Source: Pedobacter duraquae
GTDB lineage: Bacteria; Bacteroidota; Bacteroidia; Sphingobacteriales; Sphingobacteriaceae
Length of the DNA stretch: 64,000 bases
Assembly: GCF_004362245.1 (NCBI RefSeq)
Contig: NZ_SNWM01000002.1
Location: 744,001 to 808,000, forward strand
Reading direction: 5' to 3'
The notes under the pieces: model-generated
The model's input: only the letters and a program-made list of their open reading frames with translations
Database searches by the model: none
Told to the model about the DNA's origin: nothing
Part shown: one piece after another, positions 46,609 through 55,207 of the stretch
Position numbering within the stretch: the stretch's first letter is position 1
Layout: every line of letters begins with the position of its first letter
Position numbers and translations under genes: made by a program

Positions 46609-46685
46609 AATCCTTTAACTATTAGTTCATGTAAAGGACACCACAAAATTATAAGCGTTGCATAACGCTACAAATTATCGGATTG

Positions 46686-47345
46686 CTAATCAGGTTTCCT
46701 GATCAGGTAATTAGCGGTCGCGTAGTGTATCAAGCCGGCGGTATTTTTAGAACCCGTTTTACTCATTAATGTTTTTCGATACCCTTCAATCGTTCTTTTG
46801 CTTAAAAATAACTTATCAGAAATTTCAGTACTCGTAAAGCCCTGCGCAATAAGCGCCAGCACATCAGCTTCCCGCTCAGAGATTTCTACAGGATCGACAC
46901 CAGCAGTTGCCGCTGGATGTATGCGGTAAAAGAACTTCATCGCAAGATCAGCATGCAGGTAGGTTCCACCCAGATAAACATGGTGAAGGCAATAAATCAA
47001 TTCCTCGGGATTCAAAGTCTTTAGCAAGAAACCTTTTACCCCCGCAGCAAACGAACGGGCTATTTGTTGTTCATCATCAAGCATGGATAAGACAACTATT
47101 TTCATATTTGGACGCAGTCTGATAATTGCTTTAGATAGTTCAATACCATCCGTACCTGGCATCAGAATATCAGTAACAATGATTCCAATCTGATCATTGC
47201 GCTCAATAATCGACAATGCCTCTTCACTGTTGCTGGCGACAAGTATGTTATTAAAATCTGACTCGGCAAGAATTAACCGGATACCGTCCCTTACAAGCTT
47301 CTGATCCTCAACAATTAACACAGTTAAACTATGGGGAATTCGCAT
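46686..47345 (-). CDS. NarL/FixJ-type response regulator
   Basis: A 219-residue transcription factor. The receiver domain has the acidic pair in VLIVEDQKLVRDG, the phospho-acceptor Asp in IIVTDILMPGTDG and the Lys in KGFLLKTLNPEELI. The C-terminal LuxR HTH is EISEREADVLALIAQGFTSTEISDKLFLSKRTIEGYRKTLMSKTG. It is divergent from the kinase gene at 47530, an obvious cognate pair. Target may be the S41 protease gene downstream. Confidence 0.93.
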   Translation of the reverse strand: MRIPHSLTVLIVEDQKLVRDGIRLILAESDFNNILVASNSEEALSIIERNDQIGIIVTDILMPGTDGIELSKAIIRLRPNMKIVVLSMLDDEQQIARSFAAGVKGFLLKTLNPEELIYCLHHVYLGGTYLHADLAMKFFYRIHPAATAGVDPVEISEREADVLALIAQGFTSTEISDKLFLSKRTIEGYRKTLMSKTGSKNTAGLIHYATANYLIRKPD

Positions 47346-47475
47346 ATAACAAAGGTATTAAATGAGGGCTAATTAACAACTCAAGTTGTAAAACACGTAT
47401 TTACCTAGCGAGGAACGTATAAACCGTATATTTCATCAATAATACGCAATATTGCACATTGAACAAGTTTCAAGA

Positions 47476-47502
47476 TTGACCTATTTTATGGCCGGAAATT
47501 TG
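47476..47502 (+). promoter_or_regulatory. candidate kinase promoter
   Basis: TTG (47476-47478), 16 nt, GAAATTTG (47495-47502; one mismatch to TAnnTTTG), about 27 nt before the ATG at 47530. Confidence 0.35.
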
Positions 47503-47529
47503 AATGAGGCTGAGCATCAATAACTACGT

Positions 47530-48597
47530 ATGAAATCATCAATTAGCAAACCATCCCCAGAACTACCATTTGGCCCTAACATACACTTCGCTTATCACAT
47601 CTCTTCAGGGCAAATACGTTTTATTCATCATAGTTTATCATGGATTTCCGACGGCGAGCGTGAAGCTACTGAGATCTCTAATATCAAAAATAAGATCCAG
47701 CAGGATCAGCTACCTATTGTCTTATCAGCGTACGAAAAATTCCTGCAAGGTAATTTTCTGGGATCACTATCGCTCTGTCTGGAAAGTAAGATTGGCGAAA
47801 AATGGGTTAAAATCACACCTTTTTTATCTCAGATAAATGAGGAAGATCTTTTACTAGCTACAATAGAGGATGTAACAGACACGGCCCAAAACGACGGAGT
47901 ACTGATCAAATATGCAAATCAAAAAAACTCTATTTTACACATGCTGGCACACGACCTGAGAGGTCCCCTGGGTGCTGCAAGAGCAGTCGTTAAAACTATA
48001 CGGGAAGAAAACAACGATGGATTAGCAGTTAAAACAGATCATATCGCCAGCATTATTGCGCAGTCGATTAATCTCATCGACGATCTGATTCAGCGCGAGT
48101 TATTAGAGGCGACAGAAGTGTCACTAGTGAAAAAGAATTTGAACATCGTGAAGATAGTTAGTGACTATATGGATGAATGCAGACGTTCAAATGAGCTGTC
48201 TGACCGAATTTTTGATTTTTACAGTTCAAGTGAGGAAATTTTCATTGACCTTGATAACAGTAAATTTATGCAGGTTATAAACAATTTGATATCTAATGCT
48301 TTAAAATTTACTAGATCGGGAGGCCATATCAACGTTAGTGTATCCGAAACTGAATCTACTGTAAACCTTAAAGTCACCGATGATGGAATAGGGATCCCTA
48401 AACATTTAATTCCAGTACTGTTCGATAAATTTACCCCTGCCGCAAGAGTCGGTTTAGATGGAGAACCTACCATTGGATTAGGCATGTCCATCACAAAATT
48501 GATCATAGAGTGGCATCAAGGCATCATTTCATGCGAAAGTACTGAGGGCATTGGCACCACAATATCCATTACATTACCCAAAGCATCAAAAAGCTGA
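47530..48597 (+). CDS. PAS-domain sensor histidine kinase (soluble)
   Basis: A 355-residue cytoplasmic kinase without membrane spans: an N-terminal PAS-like domain (residues 15-125, IRFIHHSLSWISDGE, LLLATIEDVTDTAQ), HisKA with the acceptor in ILHMLAHDLRGPLGAAR (His about 142), and HATPase_c with INNLISNALKFTR, DDGIGIPK and TIGLGMSITKLI. It is divergent from the NarL-type regulator, 184 nt away, and most likely phosphorylates it. Confidence 0.92.
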   Translation: MKSSISKPSPELPFGPNIHFAYHISSGQIRFIHHSLSWISDGEREATEISNIKNKIQQDQLPIVLSAYEKFLQGNFLGSLSLCLESKIGEKWVKITPFLSQINEEDLLLATIEDVTDTAQNDGVLIKYANQKNSILHMLAHDLRGPLGAARAVVKTIREENNDGLAVKTDHIASIIAQSINLIDDLIQRELLEATEVSLVKKNLNIVKIVSDYMDECRRSNELSDRIFDFYSSSEEIFIDLDNSKFMQVINNLISNALKFTRSGGHINVSVSETESTVNLKVTDDGIGIPKHLIPVLFDKFTPAARVGLDGEPTIGLGMSITKLIIEWHQGIISCESTEGIGTTISITLPKASKS

Positions 48598-48781
48598 GTT
48601 TATATGCTTTTAGCTGCTAGTCGGAAAAAGACACACTATTGAAACAGAAACAAAGCAAAAATCAATAAATAATGCAAAAAACGAAGACAAAGCCATAATT
48701 TTTATGGAAATAAACCAGTTCGTTGTAGAAAATTCCGGAAAACCACACCTTTACTAAATAACCACTGATAACCGGAATAAG

Positions 48782-49963
48782 ATGGATAAGATTGTTTACC
48801 TTGATAATGCTGCCACTACTGCACTAGACCCTATGGTACTAGAAGCCATGATACCTTACATGACAGAATTTTATGGAAATCCATCGTCAGGGTATTCTAT
48901 AGGCCGCCAGACCCGCAGGGCTATAGAATCGGCAAGAAAACAGGTAGCAGATATGCTTGGCGTTAAACCAACAAACATTTTTTTTACCAGTGGTGGCACC
49001 GAGAGCAATAATACAGCGATTTCAGCAGCATTAACAGATCTGGGCTGTACACATATTATTAGCTCTCCGATAGAGCATCACGCTGTGTTGCACACCATAA
49101 CACACTATTGCGGAGACGCTAAGGTTACCAGGTCCTTTGTGAAATTGAACGCTTCAGGTGAAGTTGACCTCCATGATCTGGACGAACAATTGGCCGAACG
49201 ATCTGCAAAAGGGATTAAATGCCTGGTGAGCCTGATGCATGCCAATAATGAAATTGGTTCTTTGCTGAACCTTACAACCGTGGGAGAGATTTGTGAGCGT
49301 TACGCGGCGATATTCCACTCTGACTGTGTGCAGACGATCGGACATTACACATTAAATTTTGCTTCAAGTGGCGTACATTTCGCCTCAGCGTCGGGTCATA
49401 AGTTTCATGGGCCAAAGGGTACCGGAATTTTATATGTACGGGATGGCATAAACTTCACACCTTTTATCCATGGAGGCGGTCAGGAACGCAAGAGAAGAGC
49501 AGGTACAGAAAATACACATGGCATCATTGGATTTACCAAGGCATTAGAACTAGCTATGGAAAATCAGGTCAAAGATCAGGCGCAGATCGAAACGCTAAAT
49601 AAACAGATGCGTGAAAAGCTCAATGCATTATCCGATGAGATCTCCTTCAACAGCACTGCTGAATCACTTTACACGGTACTCAGTGTTAATTTCCCAACTG
49701 GGACTAATACTGATTTAATGCTTGCCTTATTAGATCGCAATGGTATTTGTGCTTCGGGTGGTAGTGCCTGCAATACAGGAGAAACTTATGGGAGCCACGT
49801 TATTGCGGCACTAAACAAAGGCTTAGCCGGGGCTACAATCCGGTTTTCTTTCAGCAAAACTACGTGTGCTGTCGATATCGATGCTGCCGTTGAGGTACTT
49901 GGTAAAATCCTGGAGCCAGTAAAAGCTGTTGATCATTCCACGGCTGCCATTCCCGCAGACTGA
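48782..49963 (+). CDS. cysteine desulfurase (NifS/IscS-like)
   Basis: A 393-residue pyridoxal-phosphate enzyme that frees sulfur from cysteine for Fe-S clusters or thio-modification. Motifs: VYLDNAATTALDP at the N terminus, GGTESNNTAI and the SPIEHHAVLHT segment for cofactor binding, the Lys in SASGHKFHGPKGTG (Lys about 206), and the active Cys in CASGGSACNTG (residue about 329). It is complete and resembles NifS-type members without an adjacent scaffold gene. An Lrp regulator follows 119 nt later on the same strand. Confidence 0.93.
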   Translation: MDKIVYLDNAATTALDPMVLEAMIPYMTEFYGNPSSGYSIGRQTRRAIESARKQVADMLGVKPTNIFFTSGGTESNNTAISAALTDLGCTHIISSPIEHHAVLHTITHYCGDAKVTRSFVKLNASGEVDLHDLDEQLAERSAKGIKCLVSLMHANNEIGSLLNLTTVGEICERYAAIFHSDCVQTIGHYTLNFASSGVHFASASGHKFHGPKGTGILYVRDGINFTPFIHGGGQERKRRAGTENTHGIIGFTKALELAMENQVKDQAQIETLNKQMREKLNALSDEISFNSTAESLYTVLSVNFPTGTNTDLMLALLDRNGICASGGSACNTGETYGSHVIAALNKGLAGATIRFSFSKTTCAVDIDAAVEVLGKILEPVKAVDHSTAAIPAD

Positions 49964-50082
49964 TCTGACAAAGTGCAGAATAGTTATGCAGAGTATTTGG
50001 TATATTGCGTTCAAATACCTTGTGTTTCGAATGCAGGATATCTTTTAAAATCGCGGGTAAATAGCTTTTAGAATAAAAATCA

Positions 50083-50544
50083 ATGATCGAACTGGATCCT
50101 ACGGACAAAGAGATTTTACGCATATTGCAAAAAGATGCCGGCATTACGCATAAGCAACTTTCAGATCAACTCTACAAATCCGTAGCTACTATCCACGAGC
50201 GCGTCCGGAGATTGAAGACTCTGGGCTATATCAAGAAAACTGTAGCTATCCTGGATCGAAGAAAGATAGATCGTAATCTTATTGCCTTTAGTCAGGTATT
50301 GCTGAATGATCATGCGGCAGATACCCTAAGGGGATTTGAGGAAGAGGTAGTTAAATTCCCCGAAGTAATGGAGTGTTTTCAAATGACCGGGTCCTTCGAT
50401 TTTATCCTGCGCATAGCTACGCGTGATATGGATGCCTATCACGAGTTTTACAGGCACAAATTGGCTACCCTCCCTAATATAACGACCGTCCAAAGCTTTT
50501 TTGTCCTGTCTGAGACTAAGAGCGATACAGCCTACCCGATATAA
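50083..50544 (+). CDS. Lrp/AsnC family transcriptional regulator
   Basis: A 153-residue feast/famine regulator. N-terminal HTH (LRILQKDAGITHKQLSDQLYKSVATIHERVRRLKTLGYI) followed by a RAM ligand domain (LIAFSQVLLNDHAAD...VMECFQMTGSFDFILRIATRDMDAYHEFYRHKLATLPNI). It forms octamers and binds amino acids in known members. Placement after a cysteine desulfurase suggests control of cysteine or sulfur use, which is inference. Confidence 0.94.
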   Translation: MIELDPTDKEILRILQKDAGITHKQLSDQLYKSVATIHERVRRLKTLGYIKKTVAILDRRKIDRNLIAFSQVLLNDHAADTLRGFEEEVVKFPEVMECFQMTGSFDFILRIATRDMDAYHEFYRHKLATLPNITTVQSFFVLSETKSDTAYPI

Positions 50545-50706
50545 CATTTATCTGGTTTTCAGGTTACTGTTCAATCGTGTGAAGATCACCGGGAAATATT
50601 AAAGAAATGTGTCAGGTTGAAAAGTATTGATTGCTTGTAAACAAAAACCGGAACATGTAGCGTTTTTAAATTCAGTTTCGTTTTATTAACAACTAAACAA
50701 ACCAAC

Positions 50707-51324
50707 ATGATGAAAAATCTACTCGTACTTTTTATTGCCGTAACGCTGTTATCCTGTAAAAAAGAACCACTTTACGGACCACTCAATCTTAAAAATGGCC
50801 AGGAAGTTGAATTGCTGATCAACGCCAACTATGGTGCAGAGAATGACATTTTATTAAAAATGCCGGAAAATGTGTCAGCTGGTGCCCCCTTAAGTAATTT
50901 CGAAGAAAGAGAACCTGGATATATTTATCGAGTAAAAGCCAAATTCCATAATAATGATAATCCACCTGCAGATGGCTCTTCACAGGAATTTGAGTTTGTA
51001 AAGGTATTGAGCAAAGCACAGTACAAAGGAAATGAATCCTTTAAGATCCAAATTATCACTTCGTATGTTCCCGGAGGTCCGGTCATCAGAATGGGTCGAA
51101 AAGGAAGTGACTACTTCTTCATCCCTGAAAAGTTGCAGTTTACATTTGCCAACACTACCATTCAAAGCCAATTAGAGGAAATCATGCAAAATGCAGACGA
51201 AATACGTGCAAGCTGGCCAAAAATCACACAACCCAAATGGAAATCAATTACTGCAACGGTAATCCATGACCCTAATAAATTCGGCAAGGCGTATCTGGTA
51301 CAGAAACTGGACTTTGTTCAATAA
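50707..51324 (+). CDS. hypothetical lipoprotein
   Basis: A 205-residue exported lipoprotein with lipobox LLSC near residue 17 (KKEP follows). The body is beta-rich, with a LKNGQEVELLINANYGAE start and a GDYFFIPEKLQFTFANTTIQSQLEEIM end. I do not recognise the family. Either of two neighbouring ATG codons (50707, 50710) could start it. A terminator follows at 51370. Confidence 0.75.
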   Translation: MMKNLLVLFIAVTLLSCKKEPLYGPLNLKNGQEVELLINANYGAENDILLKMPENVSAGAPLSNFEEREPGYIYRVKAKFHNNDNPPADGSSQEFEFVKVLSKAQYKGNESFKIQIITSYVPGGPVIRMGRKGSDYFFIPEKLQFTFANTTIQSQLEEIMQNADEIRASWPKITQPKWKSITATVIHDPNKFGKAYLVQKLDFVQ

Positions 51325-51369
51325 ATGAGCAATTTATTTTAAACACACAAATGAAATCACAATAACGGT

Positions 51370-51400
51370 AGAAGCCCTTGATATCACGTCAGGGGCTTCT
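51370..51400. terminator. bidirectional terminator
   Basis: AGAAGCCCTTGA, 7-nt loop, TCAGGGGCTTCT: a 12-bp stem with one G-T wobble, followed by TTTT on the plus strand, between the lipoprotein (plus) and AraC gene (minus). Confidence 0.75.
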
Positions 51401-51408
51401 TTTATTTA

Positions 51409-52314
51409 CTAATTAAAAGTATGTCTGAATTCCAGTGGAGAGCTGTTTGTTTTCTTTTTAAAAAGTTTATTAAATGATTGGGGATACTCAAAACCCAGCT
51501 GATAAGCTATCTGGGCAACAGACAAATTCGTTACCGACAAATATTCTTTTGCTTTTTCAATCAGTTTGCCTTGAATATGCTGTTGGGCACTTTGCCCGGT
51601 AAGGGAGCGCAACATATCACTTAGGTAGTGCGGTGTCAAATTGAGTTGACCTGCAAGATACTCCACTGTTGGAATGCCTTTGGTCAGACCTTCCCCACCT
51701 TCGAAACATTCATTTAATAACTGCTCCATTTTACCCAGCAGATCGTGGCTTACCGCTTTGCGCGTAATAAACTGTCTTTCGTAAAAACGGTTGCTGTAAT
51801 TCAGTAACAGGTCAATCTGTGAAAGGATGATATCCTGGGTATGTTTATCTATATGTTGATATTCCTCGTCAATTTTTTCAAAAATCTCTGCCATATATTT
51901 TTCTTCCTTTTCTGAGAGGTGTAAAGCCTCGTTTACAGCATAAGAAAAGAAACCATAATTCTTAATAACTGCAGCCAGGGGATGTTTATACAGAAAATCC
52001 GGATGAATGAGCAATGCATAACCAGATGCTGAATTAAGTGGATCCATTTGCGATGCATCAATAGACATCACCTGCTTGGGCGCTAGGAAGGTCATCACTC
52101 CCTTATTATAGTCGTAGTATTGTTGACCGTATCTTGTTTTCCCGGTAATATTCCTTTTGAGCGATATACAATAGAAATTAACAGAAAAATGTTCCCAAAT
52201 GTTGCTTTCCAGAAAACGCATATCCTCAACACGTATTACACTAACTAAGGGATGTAATGGTTCCGGAAGTGATACCAAACGATGCTTTTCGGATATGGAG
52301 TTAATGATATTCAT
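51409..52314 (-). CDS. AraC family transcriptional regulator
   Basis: A 301-residue AraC regulator. The N-terminal half is a sensor domain (FYCISLKRNITGKTRYGQQYYDYNKGVMTFLAPKQ), the C terminus has both HTH units (TVEYLAGQLNLTPHYLSDMLRSLTG and SVAQIAYQLGFEYPQSFNKLFKKKTNSSPLEFR). The start is ATG 52314 (MNIINS); the longer frame would start with TTG. It is the second gene of a unit with the SDR gene at 52344 (29-nt gap) and likely regulates it. Confidence 0.92.
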   Translation of the reverse strand: MNIINSISEKHRLVSLPEPLHPLVSVIRVEDMRFLESNIWEHFSVNFYCISLKRNITGKTRYGQQYYDYNKGVMTFLAPKQVMSIDASQMDPLNSASGYALLIHPDFLYKHPLAAVIKNYGFFSYAVNEALHLSEKEEKYMAEIFEKIDEEYQHIDKHTQDIILSQIDLLLNYSNRFYERQFITRKAVSHDLLGKMEQLLNECFEGGEGLTKGIPTVEYLAGQLNLTPHYLSDMLRSLTGQSAQQHIQGKLIEKAKEYLSVTNLSVAQIAYQLGFEYPQSFNKLFKKKTNSSPLEFRHTFN

Positions 52315-52343
52315 AGCGATCAATCTTTATAAAGATACAATTT

Positions 52344-53147
52344 TTAGCCCAGGATCTGTTTCTGGACTTCTTGTCGGAAGGCCTCGTTACCGATTTCCAA
52401 ACGGCGTGCATAGAGTGCAGTCGCATCTGCTCCTGCAACATAGCGTACCTGATCCTTACCATCCGTAGCAGCTTCATAAACTACCTCTGCTATCTGTTCT
52501 GGGCTTGAGGCCGCAGCCATCATACCATCAACAACTGCGTACAACTTATCCTCAATCTCCTGATAAGCAGGATGTGTGTTTCTATCAAGTGACCTGCCAA
52601 TAAAATCAGTGGCAATACCGCCGGGAGCAACAGTTTTAATGCTGATATTGTGTACACCCAATTCAAAAGACATGCTCTCTGACCAACCCTCTATTGCAAA
52701 TTTGGAAGCGTGATAGATAGAATGGAGTGGAAATGCAAAAAGTCCGCCGATAGAGGTGGTACTAATAAACACCCCGCTTCTCTTTTCCCTGAAATGTGGG
52801 ATGAAAGCATGTGTGGTATGTAAAACCCCCAAAAGATTAGTATTGAGTTGCCTGGCAATCTGATCGTCGGTTAATGCCTCCATAGCGCCCATTAAACCGT
52901 AGCCCACGTTATTAAATACCACATCAATGTTGTGCAACTCAATTGCTTTTGTCACCGTTGATTTAATTTGCTCCAGATTGGTTACATCTAATGGTAAGAT
53001 GGTAACATTTGGTAACTGCCTGAGTTCCGTTTCTTTTTCAGGGTTTCGCATCGTAGCAATAACGTTCCAGCCTCTGGCCTGAAACAATTTAGCTGTTGCT
53101 TTGCCAAGTCCTGTTGATGCTCCGGTAATAAATATTGTCTTTTGCAT
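52344..53147 (-). CDS. SDR family oxidoreductase
   Basis: A 267-residue short-chain dehydrogenase: TGASTGLGKATA near residue 8, DVVFNNVGYG near 75 and the catalytic pair in YHASKFAIEG near 155. Substrate unknown. It is first in a minus-strand pair with an AraC gene. Possible promoter: TTTG (53200 to 53197), then 16 nt, then GATTTTTG (53180 to 53173) on the minus strand, one mismatch from the -7 consensus. The Crp/Fnr gene is divergent, 133 nt away. Confidence 0.92.
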   Translation of the reverse strand: MQKTIFITGASTGLGKATAKLFQARGWNVIATMRNPEKETELRQLPNVTILPLDVTNLEQIKSTVTKAIELHNIDVVFNNVGYGLMGAMEALTDDQIARQLNTNLLGVLHTTHAFIPHFREKRSGVFISTTSIGGLFAFPLHSIYHASKFAIEGWSESMSFELGVHNISIKTVAPGGIATDFIGRSLDRNTHPAYQEIEDKLYAVVDGMMAAASSPEQIAEVVYEAATDGKDQVRYVAGADATALYARRLEIGNEAFRQEVQKQILG

Positions 53148-53280
53148 ATTTCAATGTTTAAATTTTATGAGACAAAAATCAGGAACCATCCATCGGCAAA
53201 TGTTTCCAAACCGGATTTTGTTGTATCCAGATTGTATATTTTAATTACCAGAATATGGCTTGTTAAAGCTAACTTAGCAG

Positions 53281-53856
53281 ATGGTTACAAGTAAAATCCT
53301 TTCTAATATTGCCAGACACATCAGTCTGACTGATGAAGAAACTTCCTTTTTCATTTCCTTGATTACCTGTAAAACATTACCTAAAAAGAGCTGGTTGCTA
53401 CAAGCGGATCAGGAATGCCGGTACTTAAGTTATGTGCATTGCGGAGCCTTGAGATCATTTTATATCGATAAAGCTGGTAAAGAATCGACAATCATGTTTG
53501 CGGTGTCGGACTGGTGGATTACAGATATGCATTGTTATTTAAATAATAAGCCTGCAATGACGCATATTGAGACTCTTGAGGAAAGTACCGTCTTACAGAT
53601 CAACAGAACAGATTTTGACAGACTATTAGAAGCAGTACCGAAATTTGAACGGTTTTTCAGGATCCTGATGCAAAACGCTTACACACGGGAGCAACTCCGG
53701 GTAATGGAAAATCTGTCATCAACAGCTGAAGAAAGGTATCAAAGTTTTTTAAAAAAATACCCGCAAATTGTAAAACAAGTAACTCAGAAACAAATCGCCT
53801 CATATCTGGGGATTACGCCTGAATTTCTAAGCGCACTTAGAAAACAAAAAAATTAA
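53281..53856 (+). CDS. Crp/Fnr family transcriptional regulator
   Basis: A 191-residue regulator with an N-terminal cyclic-nucleotide-binding fold (LLQADQECRYLSYVHCGALRSFYIDKAGKESTIMFAVSDWWITDM) and a C-terminal HTH (QKQIASYLGITPEFLSALRKQKN). Cys residues that would hold an Fe-S cluster in Fnr proper are not arranged that way, so a heme- or nucleotide-type signal is more likely. It is divergent from the SDR/AraC unit and 61 nt before the DUF4406 gene; a perfect palindrome (53860-53875) begins 3 nt after its stop. Confidence 0.92.
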   Translation: MVTSKILSNIARHISLTDEETSFFISLITCKTLPKKSWLLQADQECRYLSYVHCGALRSFYIDKAGKESTIMFAVSDWWITDMHCYLNNKPAMTHIETLEESTVLQINRTDFDRLLEAVPKFERFFRILMQNAYTREQLRVMENLSSTAEERYQSFLKKYPQIVKQVTQKQIASYLGITPEFLSALRKQKN

Positions 53857-53859
53857 TTT

Positions 53860-53875
53860 CTTAAGGTACCTTAAG
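53860..53875. promoter_or_regulatory. perfect 16-bp palindrome between Crp and DUF4406 genes
   Basis: CTTAAGGTACCTTAAG is fully self-complementary and begins 3 nt after the Crp/Fnr stop codon, about 40 nt before the DUF4406 ATG. No loop, so it is not a terminator; it looks like a dimer operator, and Crp-like proteins bind such two-fold sites. Confidence 0.5.
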
Positions 53876-53917
53876 TTCGCTACAAGATTCTTTCGTTCTA
53901 TTTGTAAAAAGAAAACT

Positions 53918-54274
53918 ATGCTGATATTAATTTCCGGCCCTTACAGAAGCGGCACCAATGACGACCCGTCTTTAATGCAACAGAATCTGAATAACCTTGA
54001 GGCAATGGCCCTACCCTTGTTTAAAAAGGGGCATATCCCTATGATTGGAGAATGGGTGGCTTTGCCGTTGATCCACTTGGCAGGTTCTGCTCAAACCGGG
54101 GATGACATTTGGAATGAGATACAATATCCCGCTGCCCACCGTCTGCTCGAAAAGTGTGATGCGATATTCCGCATAGCGGGTGCATCGAAAGGGGCCGATG
54201 AAGATGTGCGCATTGCAAAAGAAAAAGGAATTCCGGTGTACTATAACCTGGATGAAGTTCCCGTTTCATGGTAA
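53918..54274 (+). CDS. DUF4406 family protein (2-deoxyribosyltransferase-like)
   Basis: A 118-residue soluble protein. It begins LILISGPYRSGTNDD and contains LEKCDAIFRIAGASKGADEDVRIAKEKGIPVYY, the layout of DUF4406 and of nucleoside 2-deoxyribosyltransferases, which cleave or move nucleosides. The exact substrate is unknown. It lies on the same strand as the Crp/Fnr gene and may be its target through the palindrome at 53860. Confidence 0.85.
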   Translation: MLILISGPYRSGTNDDPSLMQQNLNNLEAMALPLFKKGHIPMIGEWVALPLIHLAGSAQTGDDIWNEIQYPAAHRLLEKCDAIFRIAGASKGADEDVRIAKEKGIPVYYNLDEVPVSW

Positions 54275-54334
54275 AAGCTACTGGTACTGTGCACGGCAGC
54301 CAAACTCATATACATGAATAAAAATAACTACGCG

Positions 54335-55192
54335 CTATTTATGCTCAGTAAAAGCTTTTCGTAAGTTATTCATATTGTCGTCGTATCCCTTCTTATCCAT
54401 AAAAGCTGCTGGATTATAGCTGTTACCTGGTTTATGCTTACCAGCAAGATCGAATTGACTCGCATGCGCTGCCAACCAGATATCAAAGTTCAAATTTTGC
54501 ATTGAATTGATGGTGTAGGCATAATCTTTAGCGATAGTGGGATAGTCAGATAAATCTGAAAACTTTTCATCGGTGATTATAGTGGGCATATTCGCAATTA
54601 ACACCCTGTATTTTCGTTTTTTATCTGCGACAGTGAACAAATAACTGTTGGATCCTTTAGTATGTCCGGGATGATGCAGCATTATTAACTGCATACCACC
54701 CAATTTTACAGTATCGCCATTATGTAGTAGGCGATCAGGTTTTACAGGCACGTAAGTCATAACCTTCTGCCTGGAAGAATAGTCTGAACGGCCACCACCA
54801 GCGGCCATAGCCGCATCCCCTTCATCCATCATCAGTTTAGCGCCTGTCAGCCTTTTTATTGCGGCCATTGCCCCCATGTGGTCAAAGTGTGCCTGCATAT
54901 TTAACAGTATTTTAGTATCCGCAAACTTAAACCCTAAAGTTTCTATGTTTTTCTTTATATATGAAGCGGAGGATGCCAGGCCAGTGTTGATCAATATATT
55001 GCCCTTAGGTGTTACAATGAGATAACACGCTAAATCGTAAGTTCCTACGTAATACAGGTTACCTACGATTCGAAAGGGCTGATAAGGTTTAGACCATTCA
55101 GGATGCATCGTTGTAGAAGGTTCTACAACTTTTTGGCCCGATACAAAGTAATTAACAAACAACAGGCTGATAAGAAACAGGAATTTTTTCAT
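54335..55192 (-). CDS. GOB-type subclass B3 metallo-beta-lactamase
   Basis: A 285-residue periplasmic zinc beta-lactamase; signal peptide to about residue 19. Zinc ligands: Gln100-Ala-His102-Phe-Asp104-His105, His177 in HHPGHTKG and His243 in AAHASQFDL. The first ligand being Gln rather than His is the hallmark of the GOB enzymes of Elizabethkingia, and long blocks (GNLYYVGTYDL, KRKYRVLIANMP, FDIWLAAHASQFDL) match them closely. GOB enzymes hydrolyse carbapenems; activity here is inferred. It lies 15 nt downstream of the ABC-F gene on the same strand. Confidence 0.93.
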   Translation of the reverse strand: MKKFLFLISLLFVNYFVSGQKVVEPSTTMHPEWSKPYQPFRIVGNLYYVGTYDLACYLIVTPKGNILINTGLASSASYIKKNIETLGFKFADTKILLNMQAHFDHMGAMAAIKRLTGAKLMMDEGDAAMAAGGGRSDYSSRQKVMTYVPVKPDRLLHNGDTVKLGGMQLIMLHHPGHTKGSNSYLFTVADKKRKYRVLIANMPTIITDEKFSDLSDYPTIAKDYAYTINSMQNLNFDIWLAAHASQFDLAGKHKPGNSYNPAAFMDKKGYDDNMNNLRKAFTEHK

Positions 55193-55207
55193 CGGTGGTT
55201 ATATAAT

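Noticed and set aside
46654..46669. AGCGTT-GCAT-AACGCT as a terminator between response regulator and S41 protease
   Set aside because: Only 6 bp and no T-run; may be chance, so not listed as a terminator.
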